This document shows positions 16,413-24,423 of a stretch of 33,968 nt of DNA, piece after piece. This DNA comes from Bacteroidales bacterium (GTDB lineage: Bacteria > Bacteroidota > Bacteroidia > Bacteroidales > JAIOZK01): assembly GCA_021738625.1 (NCBI GenBank), contig JAIPBS010000043.1, positions 1-33,968 on the forward strand, written 5' to 3'. A program made the translations under genes and the position numbers. The notes under the pieces were generated by a model. It searched no databases, was not told where the DNA came from, and saw nothing but the letters and a program-made list of their open reading frames with translations. Each line of letters opens with the position of its first letter. Positions within the stretch are counted from its first letter, which is position 1.

Positions 16413-19400
16413 CTACCTCTCCCCCTCTTCCATCTTATACACCAACCCGATATTTTTCTGTCCGTCCACCTCGATGAGGATGGGTTTTTCGAAACGGATG
16501 TGTCGGATGTGCTCGTCTTCGTATTCCGCCTCGAATTTCGACAGGTAATCCAGGTCGTAAAATCCATCATTGATAAATGGATTGATGGTCAGATAGATCA
16601 CCCGGAAAGAAGTCAGGTTCTGGAAGAAGTGGGTGCCCTGGCTTGGGTCGATGCGATAGTTCGACAGCCCCGATTCGATGATCACCCGGGCGGCGGATAT
16701 CTGTGGCCACTTGACCGGTATACCCAGCCAGGGATCGGAGGACCCCCAGCGACCGGGTGCGGCCAGCACATAATTTCGTTGCTCCTTGATGAATTTATCA
16801 TTCAGATCGCCAATGCGCATGGCCAGATCGGAATTTTTGGCCGGGTCGAATGCATCGGGCTTGATATAAACAAAATCGCGTATGCCCTTGATGATACCAT
16901 TGCCCAAAGCGCTATTGCTGTATATTATGGTTTTGTCTTCCGGTATATTTTCCAGGTCCTTCTCGATGGTCTGGTTGTTATCGACTATGGGCCTGATTTG
17001 CAAAAGATTGAATATTTTCGGTTCACCTTTCGGAAGGTTCAGCTCCACGGCAAACTCGATCTCGATGGGTTTGGCCATTTCCCGTTGTCCGGTATACAAA
17101 ACGTTCTCGAGGATTTTGGCCAGTGGAAAGGTGTCGTATTTGAGGATATTCGAAAAAGTAATTAAACGCTTTCCATCATGGCTGATGCCGTCGCGCACGA
17201 TATCATTCTGAAAATCATAAGTGGAGGCGATCTGTTTTAGAGACCCGTCTTTTTCCGCCTCTGCCACCCTCAGTTTCATCAGGTTTACGCTGTCGTCCAC
17301 GGCTGGCTTGAAACTTTCCGCGTTCAGGTCGAGGGCATAAAAGCTTTTCTGGGTTTCTTTCAGGGCCATTTCGGGCCGGCTGATCTGCAAAACCTTTTTG
17401 GGAAATTTGGGTGAAAACCGCAGGGTAACGCCCCCATCCACGATGTATTTCCCCAGTCCGAGTGCGATATTGGCAATGCCCTGTTCGGGTTTTTCAGGTT
17501 CGATGGGATAAAAATTTATGGAGCGCGCTACTCCCGAAATGGCCGGGTAAAAGCGTGTTCCGTATTTGTTGCCGCATACTTCCTGCAACACAATACCCAT
17601 CTTTTCCTCGTCGATCACATTGGCTGTGGCGGTCATATAGGCTTTGCTTCCCTTATAAAATGCCGATGCATAAACACCTTTAATGGCATTGCTCAACATG
17701 TCGATCATCAGTCGTTCGTCTTGTTGCACATTGGGGATCATATAAGTTGAGTAAACCCCTGCAAAAGGCTGGTAGTGGCTGTCTTCCAGCAAGCTGGATG
17801 AGCGGACGGCGATGGGGTTTTTAACCACCGAGATGAAGGTGTAAAGGTCTTCATGTATTCTGAAGGGCAGGCGTGATTCGATGAACTTTTTCAGAATCTC
17901 CTCGTCGCTTTTTTCGCTCAGGGCGATTTTATAGAGGTTGTTGTCCTCCATGAACTCATCGAAGATGTCGGTACCAAGTACAACGGTTCGGGGGATGGTG
18001 ATCACCACATCCTCATATTTGTCATACAGCCTGTTTCTTTTGATGAGGGAATCCAGGAAAGCCAGCCCGCGTGCTTTGCCGCCGATCGATCCTTCCCCGA
18101 TCCTTGTAAAAGTGAAATACTCGTCGAATCGATCGCGGTAAAAATCAGCTATAACCCCCCGGGCCTTATTCAGCCGGAAACTGGCGAAAGCATCGAAAAT
18201 AAAGCGTTTGATCTCATCAATGTCATTGAAATCCTCCGGACGTAAATCTTTCAACATTTCAGCCAGCGGGAAAAGCGCCCTGGCCCGAAGCCATTTGCTG
18301 AAATGGTTGCGCTGGATGTGGTATTGAATTGAATCATCGGGGATTTGAAAGATCACCTCCTGCAAGGTCTTCAGGTCTTCAGCCCGGGCTATCTCATTGC
18401 CGGTTTTGGGATCCTGGAAAATAAAATCCCCGAAAGCAAAATACTCGCGGATGAAGTTTCGCAGGTCAATGGACAGGGTTTTTGAGTTTTTTTTCAGAAA
18501 ACCCACCCCAACTTCCTTGGCCAGTTTCTCCATTTCACCTTCGGATGATTGTAACAAAATGGGCATGAAACGATCATCCTTTTTAACTTTTTGCGAAAGC
18601 TTGATCCCTGCGATCTTATCCTTAACACCGTTGCGGTTGTATGAGGCATCCGAGATTATCCCCAGCATATTTGATTTATACTTCTCATAAAAACCCAGCG
18701 CCTCTTCATAATTGGTGGCCAGCATGATCTTGGGCCTGCCGCGCATGCGAAGCATCTTTTGATGCTCGTTCAAGCCTTCGGTCATAAAAGTTTTTGATTG
18801 CTTGAAGATGATCTTGTACATATTTGGGAGATAACTGCTGTAAAAACGGATGGAGTCTTCCACCAGCAGTATAACCTGCACACCAACTTCGTGTACATCA
18901 TGATCTACATTCATCTTATCCTCGATCAGCTTGATGATGGCCAGCAGCAGATCGGCATTGCCCAACCAGCTGAAGATATGGTCGATGTTGCTGAGGTCTT
19001 CCTGGGAGATTTTCAGGGAAACCTCACGCGAAAAAGGCGTCAGCACAACAATGGGGATGCCTTCATATTCCTTCTTAAGCTTGGTGGCCAGATCGAAGGT
19101 ATCCTGTTCTTCGGCGCTCAGCATGGTGATGATCAGATCGATATTCTCCTCTTCAAGGATCCTGAAAGCCTGTTCCGGGCTGTGTGCTATGATGAACTGG
19201 GGCGGGTAGCGCAGGTTGAGCGAAACGTATTCGTTGAATATCTGTTCGTCTATGCGTCCGTCTTCCTCGAGCATGAAAGCGTCATAAGCGCTGGAGATCA
19301 GCAAAACATGATATATCCTTTTCCGCATCAGGATATTAAAGGAAGTATCACTGAAATAAAATTTCTTTGCGTCGATGGATATTTTGCGTGTCGGGGCCAT
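16413..19400 (-). CDS. PEP/pyruvate-binding (PPDK_N) protein with two N-terminal receiver domains
   Basis: The 995-residue protein begins with a receiver-like domain (about 28-162) that lacks the key residues: Met93 stands where the phospho-Asp would be and no Lys is found in the last strand. A second receiver (about 174-318) keeps them: Glu181-Asp182, Asp251 (GIISDASY), Ser285 and Lys303. After a linker comes a PPDK_N ATP-grasp domain (about 430-900) with GSIGGKARGL (438-446), AVRSSSLLED (531-540) and FAGVYSTY. The phosphohistidine and PEP-binding domains of true PEP synthase are missing. It may be a signalling or regulatory phosphotransferase rather than a metabolic enzyme. Single gene on this strand. 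Confidence 0.82.
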   Translation of the reverse strand: MAPTRKISIDAKKFYFSDTSFNILMRKRIYHVLLISSAYDAFMLEEDGRIDEQIFNEYVSLNLRYPPQFIIAHSPEQAFRILEEENIDLIITMLSAEEQDTFDLATKLKKEYEGIPIVVLTPFSREVSLKISQEDLSNIDHIFSWLGNADLLLAIIKLIEDKMNVDHDVHEVGVQVILLVEDSIRFYSSYLPNMYKIIFKQSKTFMTEGLNEHQKMLRMRGRPKIMLATNYEEALGFYEKYKSNMLGIISDASYNRNGVKDKIAGIKLSQKVKKDDRFMPILLQSSEGEMEKLAKEVGVGFLKKNSKTLSIDLRNFIREYFAFGDFIFQDPKTGNEIARAEDLKTLQEVIFQIPDDSIQYHIQRNHFSKWLRARALFPLAEMLKDLRPEDFNDIDEIKRFIFDAFASFRLNKARGVIADFYRDRFDEYFTFTRIGEGSIGGKARGLAFLDSLIKRNRLYDKYEDVVITIPRTVVLGTDIFDEFMEDNNLYKIALSEKSDEEILKKFIESRLPFRIHEDLYTFISVVKNPIAVRSSSLLEDSHYQPFAGVYSTYMIPNVQQDERLMIDMLSNAIKGVYASAFYKGSKAYMTATANVIDEEKMGIVLQEVCGNKYGTRFYPAISGVARSINFYPIEPEKPEQGIANIALGLGKYIVDGGVTLRFSPKFPKKVLQISRPEMALKETQKSFYALDLNAESFKPAVDDSVNLMKLRVAEAEKDGSLKQIASTYDFQNDIVRDGISHDGKRLITFSNILKYDTFPLAKILENVLYTGQREMAKPIEIEFAVELNLPKGEPKIFNLLQIRPIVDNNQTIEKDLENIPEDKTIIYSNSALGNGIIKGIRDFVYIKPDAFDPAKNSDLAMRIGDLNDKFIKEQRNYVLAAPGRWGSSDPWLGIPVKWPQISAARVIIESGLSNYRIDPSQGTHFFQNLTSFRVIYLTINPFINDGFYDLDYLSKFEAEYEDEHIRHIRFEKPILIEVDGQKNIGLVYKMEEGER

Positions 19401-19416
19401 GAAAACGTCTTTTCGG

Positions 19417-19424
19417 CAAAGTTA
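19417..19424 (-). promoter_or_regulatory. -7 promoter box of the receiver-PPDK_N gene
   Basis: On the minus strand TAACTTTG fits TAnnTTTG, 16 bases before the ATG. No -33 TTG is at the expected place. Confidence 0.45.
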
Positions 19425-19699
19425 CAAATTAAGCGGATGGGAACATTCAGCTAACTTATAAATCGCTGTATATGTGGTGATTGTTTATAACTTCTTGATA
19501 AATAAAAAGATTCCGCAACCGCTTGGCTATCATCTTGAATTACCTTTAACTTACAAAAGACGACCATTGACAGAAATCATGCTGAAAAATAGCACGATTG
19601 TTGCACGCATTGAAATGAAATGGATGCTGATTTTGAAAATAATTGAAGGGGGCAGACGTTAATCTTTTACTTATTTGATTAGGAAGAATCAGAACAACT

Positions 19700-19813
19700 A
19701 TGGCGACTATAATAATCATATCTGTATTGGTACTGGGCGGATTGTTTTATCTGGGATATGCCATCAAAAATGCTCCGGTGATTGAAGAGCCGGAAGATAA
19801 CAAAGGCGAATAG
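19700..19813 (+). CDS. Small single-span membrane protein (37 residues)
   Basis: The frame starts MATIIIISVLVLGGLFYLGY, one clear membrane helix, and ends with an acidic tail (IEEPEDNKGE). An AGGAAG stretch lies 13 bases upstream. Hydrophobic helix plus charged tail is the usual look of real small membrane proteins. No family is recognised and the partner is unknown. Confidence 0.5.
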   Translation: MATIIIISVLVLGGLFYLGYAIKNAPVIEEPEDNKGE

Positions 19814-19851
19814 AAACTATTTTAGAAGATAGATTATCCGCAAAGCACCAA

Positions 19852-19977
19852 ATGCTGTGCGAAACAAAATTTCCATCCGAAAGGCAGTTTGTTAAAGGAA
19901 AAACCTATTCCGAAATTGAAGACGTTCGTAAACATTTACCTGACATAGAAGCAGAGCAATTCGGCAGTTTTTTGTAG
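19852..19977 (+). CDS. Possible small or remnant ORF (41 residues)
   Basis: The frame begins MLCETKFPSERQFVKGKTY and ends EAEQFGSFL. It is open for 17 more codons upstream without an ATG. Composition looks protein-like, with charged helices, so it may be the remnant of a longer gene. I do not recognise it. The rest of the 19401-20009 gap holds only the 37-residue gene and a weak 62-codon frame at 19474. Confidence 0.25.
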   Translation: MLCETKFPSERQFVKGKTYSEIEDVRKHLPDIEAEQFGSFL

Positions 19978-20009
19978 TTTCACATCCTTAACAAAAAAAC
20001 AACTGAAAA

Positions 20010-21011
20010 ATGAAGAAATTCTACCTTGCTTTTCTATTCACTTCATTGCTCCTTGCAAATACCTTTTCGCAGGACACCTTTTCGATCATCGCCCTCGACA
20101 CCCTTACAGGAGAGATCGGCGGTGCAGGCGCTTCCTGCATCGACGGCAACGACATTTCAGGCGGAGTGCTGATCATCAATGATATTTTGCCCGGACGGGG
20201 CGGGATCCATACCCAGGCCTGGTGGCGCCCGCAAAATCAGCAAAATGCGCACGACAAGATGGAAGAAGGATTGTCGCCACATGAGATCATCGACTGGCTG
20301 GTTGAAAACGACGCACAGGGACGGCCCGACCTCAGGCAATACGGCATCGTGGATTTCGATAGCCTGGGCAATCCGCGCTCGGCTGCCTTTACCGGTGAAA
20401 ACTGCGACGATTACAAAAACCATATTATCGGACCCAACTATGCCATTCAGGGCAACATCCTGCTGGGGCAGGAAATCCTCGACTCGATGGAGTACCGCTT
20501 TCTGAACACCGAAGGCATGCTTGCCGAAAAGTTGATGGCCGCCCTGCAGGGCGCCAATGTGCCGGGAGCGGATACCAGGTGTTCCGGGGAAGGCGTTTCT
20601 TCGCAATCTGCCTTTGTGCGGGTTGCTATAACTTCGGATACAACAGGGGAGTTTTTCTGCGACCTGCTGGTTGAGATCACACCTTACGGAGTTGAACCCA
20701 TCGACAGCCTACAAATGCTGTTTGACAACTGGATGACCAGCCTGTCTACGGGTGAGTATAAAGGATATGAGGGCTTGATTGAGATCGCACCCAACCCTGT
20801 CAGTCAGGGAGAAGATATACGGCTTACCTTCAGGGATGCAGACTTGAAATCGCTGGTACTGATTGACCGGAACGGAAAAAAGTTAGTTGAAAAAGAGTGT
20901 ACAGGCAGGCATGCACGAATCGAAACCTCCCTGCTAATGAGCGGTCTTTATATATTGATGGTATATGATGAGCGCGGCTGGTCATCAAACAAAAAGCTGA
21001 TCATTTTATGA
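20010..21011 (+). CDS. Secreted DUF1028 protein with T9SS sorting domain
   Basis: The 333-residue protein has a signal peptide (MKKFYLAFLFTSLLLANTFS), then DUF1028 (about 22-230) with FSIIALDTLTGEIGGAGASC, PGRGGIHTQAWW and FTGENC. This is an Ntn-hydrolase-like family of unknown activity. The last ~75 residues (LIEIAPNPVSQGEDIRLTF to NKKLIIL) are a type IX sorting domain, so the protein should reach the cell surface or medium. DUF1028 residues stay intact up to the domain junction. It is a single-gene unit. Confidence 0.85.
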   Translation: MKKFYLAFLFTSLLLANTFSQDTFSIIALDTLTGEIGGAGASCIDGNDISGGVLIINDILPGRGGIHTQAWWRPQNQQNAHDKMEEGLSPHEIIDWLVENDAQGRPDLRQYGIVDFDSLGNPRSAAFTGENCDDYKNHIIGPNYAIQGNILLGQEILDSMEYRFLNTEGMLAEKLMAALQGANVPGADTRCSGEGVSSQSAFVRVAITSDTTGEFFCDLLVEITPYGVEPIDSLQMLFDNWMTSLSTGEYKGYEGLIEIAPNPVSQGEDIRLTFRDADLKSLVLIDRNGKKLVEKECTGRHARIETSLLMSGLYILMVYDERGWSSNKKLIIL

Positions 21012-21147
21012 TGTATACTGAATCCTACAAAAAATGCAAAACAAAAGATTATCGGGTTGAAGTGAAAGCCACGGAAAATGATTTTTCAAATGCTGGTTAA
21101 AAAGTAAAAACAGCTTTTCCTTTATTTAATAAAAAATCCACCTCTTC

Positions 21148-21183
21148 TTTTCTTGCATAATGAACATATGTTCATTATATTTG
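21148..21183 (+). promoter_or_regulatory. Promoter with palindromic operator, copy 1 (ORP-like cluster)
   Basis: A perfect 22-bp palindrome (21157-21178, core TGAACATATGTTCA) fills the space between a TTG -33 element (21153-21155) and a -7 box TATATTTG (21176-21183) set 20 bases apart. Bases 21148-21177 are identical to 25390-25419. The site resembles the 12-2-12 operators of ArsR/SmtB metal-sensing repressors. Confidence 0.85.
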
Positions 21184-21213
21184 TAAAAATTTCATTGTTG
21201 AAATAAAAACAAA

Positions 21214-21219
21214 AGGAGG
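21214..21219 (+). promoter_or_regulatory. Full Shine-Dalgarno site of the DUF5320 gene
   Basis: AGGAGG lies five bases before the ATG. Most genes in this window lack such a site, so it marks strong translation of this first gene. Confidence 0.7.
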
Positions 21220-21224
21220 TTATT

Positions 21225-21524
21225 ATGCCAGGAAGAGACAGAACAGGACCACAGGGAACAGGTCCGATGACCGGAAAAAGAATGGGCAATTGCCCGGGCA
21301 ATGAAGGCCCTGGATACGATACAGGAGTTGGTTTCGGCAGAAGAGCCCGGAGGGGCGGCTTCGGACGGGGTTTCGGTTTCAGGGGTGGAAATCCCCCGGC
21401 CTCTCAAGCTGATGAAAAAGCTTTCATCGAAAGTGAAATGGAAGCCCTGAAAAATCAGTTGTCATTTCTTGAACAAAAACTCAAAAAAATAAACTACCCC
21501 GCCGCAGAGCAGCGGGGTAGTTAA
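21225..21524 (+). CDS. DUF5320 family protein
   Basis: The 99-residue protein opens MPGRDRTGPQGTGPMTGKRM, the typical DUF5320 start. A Gly/Arg/Phe-rich middle (FGRRARRGGFGRGFGFRGG) follows, then a C-terminal coiled-coil (ESEMEALKNQLSFLEQKLKK). Proteins of this family accompany NifX-like and MinD-like genes in anaerobes and archaea. The role is unknown; the layout suggests a scaffold or nucleic-acid-like binding tail, which is inference. First gene of the cluster, behind the palindromic operator. Its last codons and stop are part of an 11-bp hairpin. Confidence 0.82.
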   Translation: MPGRDRTGPQGTGPMTGKRMGNCPGNEGPGYDTGVGFGRRARRGGFGRGFGFRGGNPPASQADEKAFIESEMEALKNQLSFLEQKLKKINYPAAEQRGS

Positions 21525-21595
21525 TGGAATATTAAAACGCCCCAAGGGGCGGGGAATGAACCCCTTGTCCGCCTCAGGCGGATTCAAAGACAAGG
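21492..21595 (+). other. Series of hairpins between the first two genes of the cluster
   Basis: Three stems follow each other: AACTACCCCGC / GCGGGGTAGTT (21492-21502 / 21512-21522, spanning the DUF5320 stop), CGCCCC / GGGGCG (21538-21551), and CCTTGTC / GACAAGG (21563-21569 / 21589-21595) enclosing CCGCC-TCA-GGCGG. None has a T-run, so they may affect mRNA stability or processing rather than end transcription. Confidence 0.5.
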
Positions 21596-21665
21596 AATGA
21601 ATGAATGTGGCTGCCGGGCAACTTCAAACGGCAAGCCTTTGATTTTATCCTAAAAGAAATATGCT

Positions 21666-21881
21666 ATGAGTAATCAGGAAAACGATCAGGCGTCAGGCAA
21701 AGGACTGGGTTTCGGTGGAGGTAAAGGCCGCAACAAAGGAGGCGGCTTTGGCACAGGCGGCTATTGCGTATGTGCCAAATGCGGCCGCAAGGTCCCGCAC
21801 AGGCAGGGCGTTAAATGCACGAGCCTGAAATGCCCGCTTTGCGGAAAGCCCATGATCAGAGAAGAATTGTTAAAAAAATAA
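21666..21881 (+). CDS. Small six-cysteine zinc-ribbon-like protein of the NifX/MinD cluster
   Basis: The 71-residue protein has a Gly-rich N-terminal half and a cysteine-rich C-terminal half: C34-x-C36-x2-C39 (GYCVCAKCG), C51, then C56-x2-C59 (KCPLCG). The spacing suits a zinc ribbon or rubredoxin-like metal site. Related small proteins with the KCGxxVPHxxG pattern occur next to NifX-like and MinD-like genes. The function is not established; metal or cluster handling is likely from context. It lies 19 bases before the first NifX-like gene. Confidence 0.78.
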   Translation: MSNQENDQASGKGLGFGGGKGRNKGGGFGTGGYCVCAKCGRKVPHRQGVKCTSLKCPLCGKPMIREELLKK

Positions 21882-21900
21882 TTTAATAGACCAACAAAAG

Positions 21901-22242
21901 ATGAATCAATTGAAGATTGCCGTGCCAACCTATAATGGTGCTTTAACGGCCCATTTCGGGCATTGTGAAAAATTTGCCCTGATTGGGGTGGAGGATGAAA
22001 AAATTGTGACAGAAGAATTTATTACGCCTCCGGTTCACCAGCCGGGCGTGTATCCGAAATTTCTGGCGGAGCAGGGCGTGCATGTGATCATTGCCGGGGG
22101 CATGGGACAACGCGCTCAACAACTGTTTCAGCAGAACAACATCAGGGTTTGCGTGGGGGTTAACAACGGTTCGCCCCGCCAACTGGTGGAAGACTACCTG
22201 AAAAACCGGCTGGCCACCGGTCAGAACCTTTGTGATCACTGA
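21901..22242 (+). CDS. NifX/NifB-C-like dinitrogenase cofactor-family protein (ORP-like) 1
   Basis: The 113-residue protein has the NifX fold (PF02579-type): KIAVPTYNGALTAHFGHCEKF at the start, VIIAGGMGQRAQQLF in the middle and a helical end. Members bind Mo-Fe-S or Mo-Cu-S clusters without covalent cysteine ligation. The orange protein (ORP) of Desulfovibrio belongs to this family. Here it is next to MinD-like ferredoxin ATPases, the ORP gene neighbourhood, not nitrogenase genes. The downstream ATPase starts four bases after its stop. Confidence 0.88.
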   Translation: MNQLKIAVPTYNGALTAHFGHCEKFALIGVEDEKIVTEEFITPPVHQPGVYPKFLAEQGVHVIIAGGMGQRAQQLFQQNNIRVCVGVNNGSPRQLVEDYLKNRLATGQNLCDH

Positions 22243-22246
22243 TCGC

Positions 22247-23104
22247 ATGAACATCGCAATTGCCAGCGGCAAAGGCGGAACGGGAAAAACCACCCTGTCG
22301 GTTAACCTGGCCGCTCTTTTTGCAGAAGAGCGAAAAATCGTATTGGCCGACCTGGATGTGGAAGAGCCCAACTCGGGCCTGTTCCTGCAGGGCGACCCTG
22401 TGAGTGAGGGGGTCCGTTACAAATACATACCCGAATGGGAAGAAAGCACATGCACACTTTGTGGGGAATGTCAGAAAGTATGCAATTTCCATGCGGTTAT
22501 ACAGCTGGCTTCGCAGATCATGATCTTTCCCGAATTGTGCCACAGTTGCTACACCTGCTCGGAATTGTGCCCCACCGATTCATTGCCCATGATTCCGCAA
22601 CGGATGGGCATGCTAAAACACAGCAAAGACGGGATGATTGATTTTGTTGAAAGCAGGCTCGACATTGGTCAGGAACAAGCCGTGCCATTGATAGCACAAA
22701 CCATTGAATACCTCGGTGAGCATTTTGGTGAGAACACGATCAAATTATTCGATTCACCGCCGGGAACCGCCTGCCCCGTGATTGAAGTTATTAAAAATGC
22801 AGATTTCGTAATCCTGGTCACCGAACCCACCCCCTTCGGTTTTCATGATTTAAAGCTGGCTGTCGAAACGGTGAAAGAACTGAAAAAGCCGGCTGCGGTG
22901 GTGATCAACCGCTATGGAAGCGGCCCTGCGGATGAGATCATTGAATTTTGCCATACATCAGACATAGCCGTTCTGGCAAGTATTCCCAACAACCGCCGGA
23001 TAGCAGAGCTTTATTCCGGGGGAGAACTGATCTACACCAAAGTGCCTGAGGTACGGACAGAACTCGAAAAGATCAAAAACCACATCCTTAAGCAATGGAA
23101 ATAG
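22247..23104 (+). CDS. MinD/Mrp-type ATPase with two [4Fe-4S] motifs, 1
   Basis: The 285-residue protein has the deviant Walker A GKGGTGKTT (8-16), the switch LADLDVEEPN, two inserted ferredoxin motifs (C69-C72-C75-C79 and C98-C101-C104-C108 followed by Pro), and DSPPGTACPVIE with the later VTEPTPFGFHDLKLA. There is no C-terminal membrane-targeting helix of true MinD. Homologues in the Desulfovibrio orp operon are Fe-S ATPases that work with ORP. The start is the ATG at 22247; a GTG at 22232 inside the previous gene is the alternative. Confidence 0.92.
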   Translation: MNIAIASGKGGTGKTTLSVNLAALFAEERKIVLADLDVEEPNSGLFLQGDPVSEGVRYKYIPEWEESTCTLCGECQKVCNFHAVIQLASQIMIFPELCHSCYTCSELCPTDSLPMIPQRMGMLKHSKDGMIDFVESRLDIGQEQAVPLIAQTIEYLGEHFGENTIKLFDSPPGTACPVIEVIKNADFVILVTEPTPFGFHDLKLAVETVKELKKPAAVVINRYGSGPADEIIEFCHTSDIAVLASIPNNRRIAELYSGGELIYTKVPEVRTELEKIKNHILKQWK

Positions 23105-24006
23105 GAGCAAACGATATAAAAGAAATCGTGGTGATCTCGGGCAAAGGCGGAACGGGCAAAACATCCATTGCAGCTTCTTTCGGTTACCTGAGTGGAGATG
23201 ATGTGATCATGGCCGATTGCGATGTGGATGCCGCCGATTTGCATTTGTTGATGAAACCGGATTTTGCCTATAGTGAGGATTTTTACAGCGGAGAGCTTGC
23301 CTTCATCGATTCTGACAAATGCACCTCATGTGGTGAATGCGCTGAGGTTTGCAGGTTTGATGCGATTACGCTTAGGAACGGGAGTTATGCCGTTGACGCC
23401 CTGAACTGCGAAGGATGCGGCTATTGTACACGCATTTGCCCCGCATCGGCCATTTCAAACATCAAACAACAAGTGGGCAGGTTTTACATTTCCAGTACCA
23501 GGACGGGAGCCAATATGGTCCATGCACGGCTCAATATCGGGGCCGACAATTCGGGCAAGCTGGTGGCCAAAGTGAAAAATGAAACCAAACGGCTGGCCGC
23601 TGCGTATGGCCGTAAAACCATCATCGTCGATGGCTCACCTGGTGTGGGATGCCCGGTCGTGTCGTCCCTGTCGGGAGCCGACCTGGCGGTAATGGTTACA
23701 GAGCCTACCAAAGCAGGTTTGCATGACCTGAAGCGTATATACGAACTGGTGCAAAAATTCAGGATCAAAGCCGGCTGCATCATCAACAAGTACGACCTGA
23801 ATCCTGAAATCAGCGAACAGATCAGAATATTCCTCCGGGGAAACAACATCAGGGAGCTGGGAGCATTTCCCTATGATGAAAAATTTACAATGGCTATTAA
23901 CCAGGCCAAAACGATTGTCGAATATGATCGCTCTGGTTTAGGCAGGTTGATCCGGGCATGCCGGGAAACCATGCATCTTATGATCAATGAAAAACAGATG
24001 TTATGA
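23095..24006 (+). CDS. MinD/Mrp-type ATPase with two [4Fe-4S] motifs, 2
   Basis: A 303-residue paralogue of the previous gene with GKGGTGKTS (16-24), ferredoxin motifs C76-C79-C82-C86 and C105-C108-C111-C115, VDGSPGVGCPVVSSLSG and MVTEPTKAGLHDLKR. It overlaps the upstream gene by ten bases and the next by four (ATGA), so the products are probably made together and may form a heterodimer as MinD-type ATPases do. It should use ATP hydrolysis and its clusters for redox or cofactor assembly with the NifX-like proteins. Confidence 0.92.
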   Translation: MEIGANDIKEIVVISGKGGTGKTSIAASFGYLSGDDVIMADCDVDAADLHLLMKPDFAYSEDFYSGELAFIDSDKCTSCGECAEVCRFDAITLRNGSYAVDALNCEGCGYCTRICPASAISNIKQQVGRFYISSTRTGANMVHARLNIGADNSGKLVAKVKNETKRLAAAYGRKTIIVDGSPGVGCPVVSSLSGADLAVMVTEPTKAGLHDLKRIYELVQKFRIKAGCIINKYDLNPEISEQIRIFLRGNNIRELGAFPYDEKFTMAINQAKTIVEYDRSGLGRLIRACRETMHLMINEKQML

Positions 24007-24341
24007 TTGTTGCATTTACAAGCAAAGGTAAGGGATGGGGATCTATGATTGACCCCCGTTTCGGGCGAACGGATTATTTCCTGGTTTATGACGAAAGTAA
24101 GGATACGCTTAGCGCCCACGACAACAGGCAGATTGAAAATGAAGCCCATGGCGCCGGACCCAAAACCGCACAACTGCTTTTCAAACTTGAAGCAGATGTG
24201 CTGATCACCGGCAATGGCCCAGGGGGCAATGCAGCCGCCGTGCTGGAGAAAGCCGGCATAAAGATATTTACAGGCGCACAGTCCTTTACAGTTAATGAAG
24301 CATACCGGGCATACCAGGAAGAAAAACTCCAGGAATTTTAA
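24003..24341 (+). CDS. NifX/NifB-C-like dinitrogenase cofactor-family protein (ORP-like) 2
   Basis: The 112-residue protein carries the NifX signature MIDPRFGRTDYFLVYD and ADVLITGNGPGGNAAAVLEKAGI. It is closer to the classical RFGR form than gene 1, which has HFGH. Two different NifX-like proteins in one operon suggest a carrier and a target, or a heteromeric cluster holder. It starts inside the stop of the second ATPase (ATGA). Confidence 0.88.
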   Translation: MIVAFTSKGKGWGSMIDPRFGRTDYFLVYDESKDTLSAHDNRQIENEAHGAGPKTAQLLFKLEADVLITGNGPGGNAAAVLEKAGIKIFTGAQSFTVNEAYRAYQEEKLQEF

Positions 24342-24423
24342 TATACCGGGATAATTTTTATGCCATTATATTGTGCAATCTCCCGTATATTTATTTATTT
24401 TGATGGGTTGAAAAATATGCACT

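Noticed and set aside
16413..19400. Phosphoenolpyruvate synthase (ppsA)
   Set aside because: Lacks the phosphohistidine and PEP-binding domains and has N-terminal receivers, so the enzyme name is not justified.
19474..19662. 62-codon frame before the small membrane gene
   Set aside because: No domain, no ribosome site or promoter box that stands out, so not called.
21011..21100. 29-codon frame starting on the DUF1028 stop (TGATG)
   Set aside because: Short, no family; the start overlap could be chance.
21901..24341. Nitrogenase (nif) gene cluster
   Set aside because: NifX-like proteins are present but there is no nifHDK, and the partners are MinD-type Fe-S ATPases.
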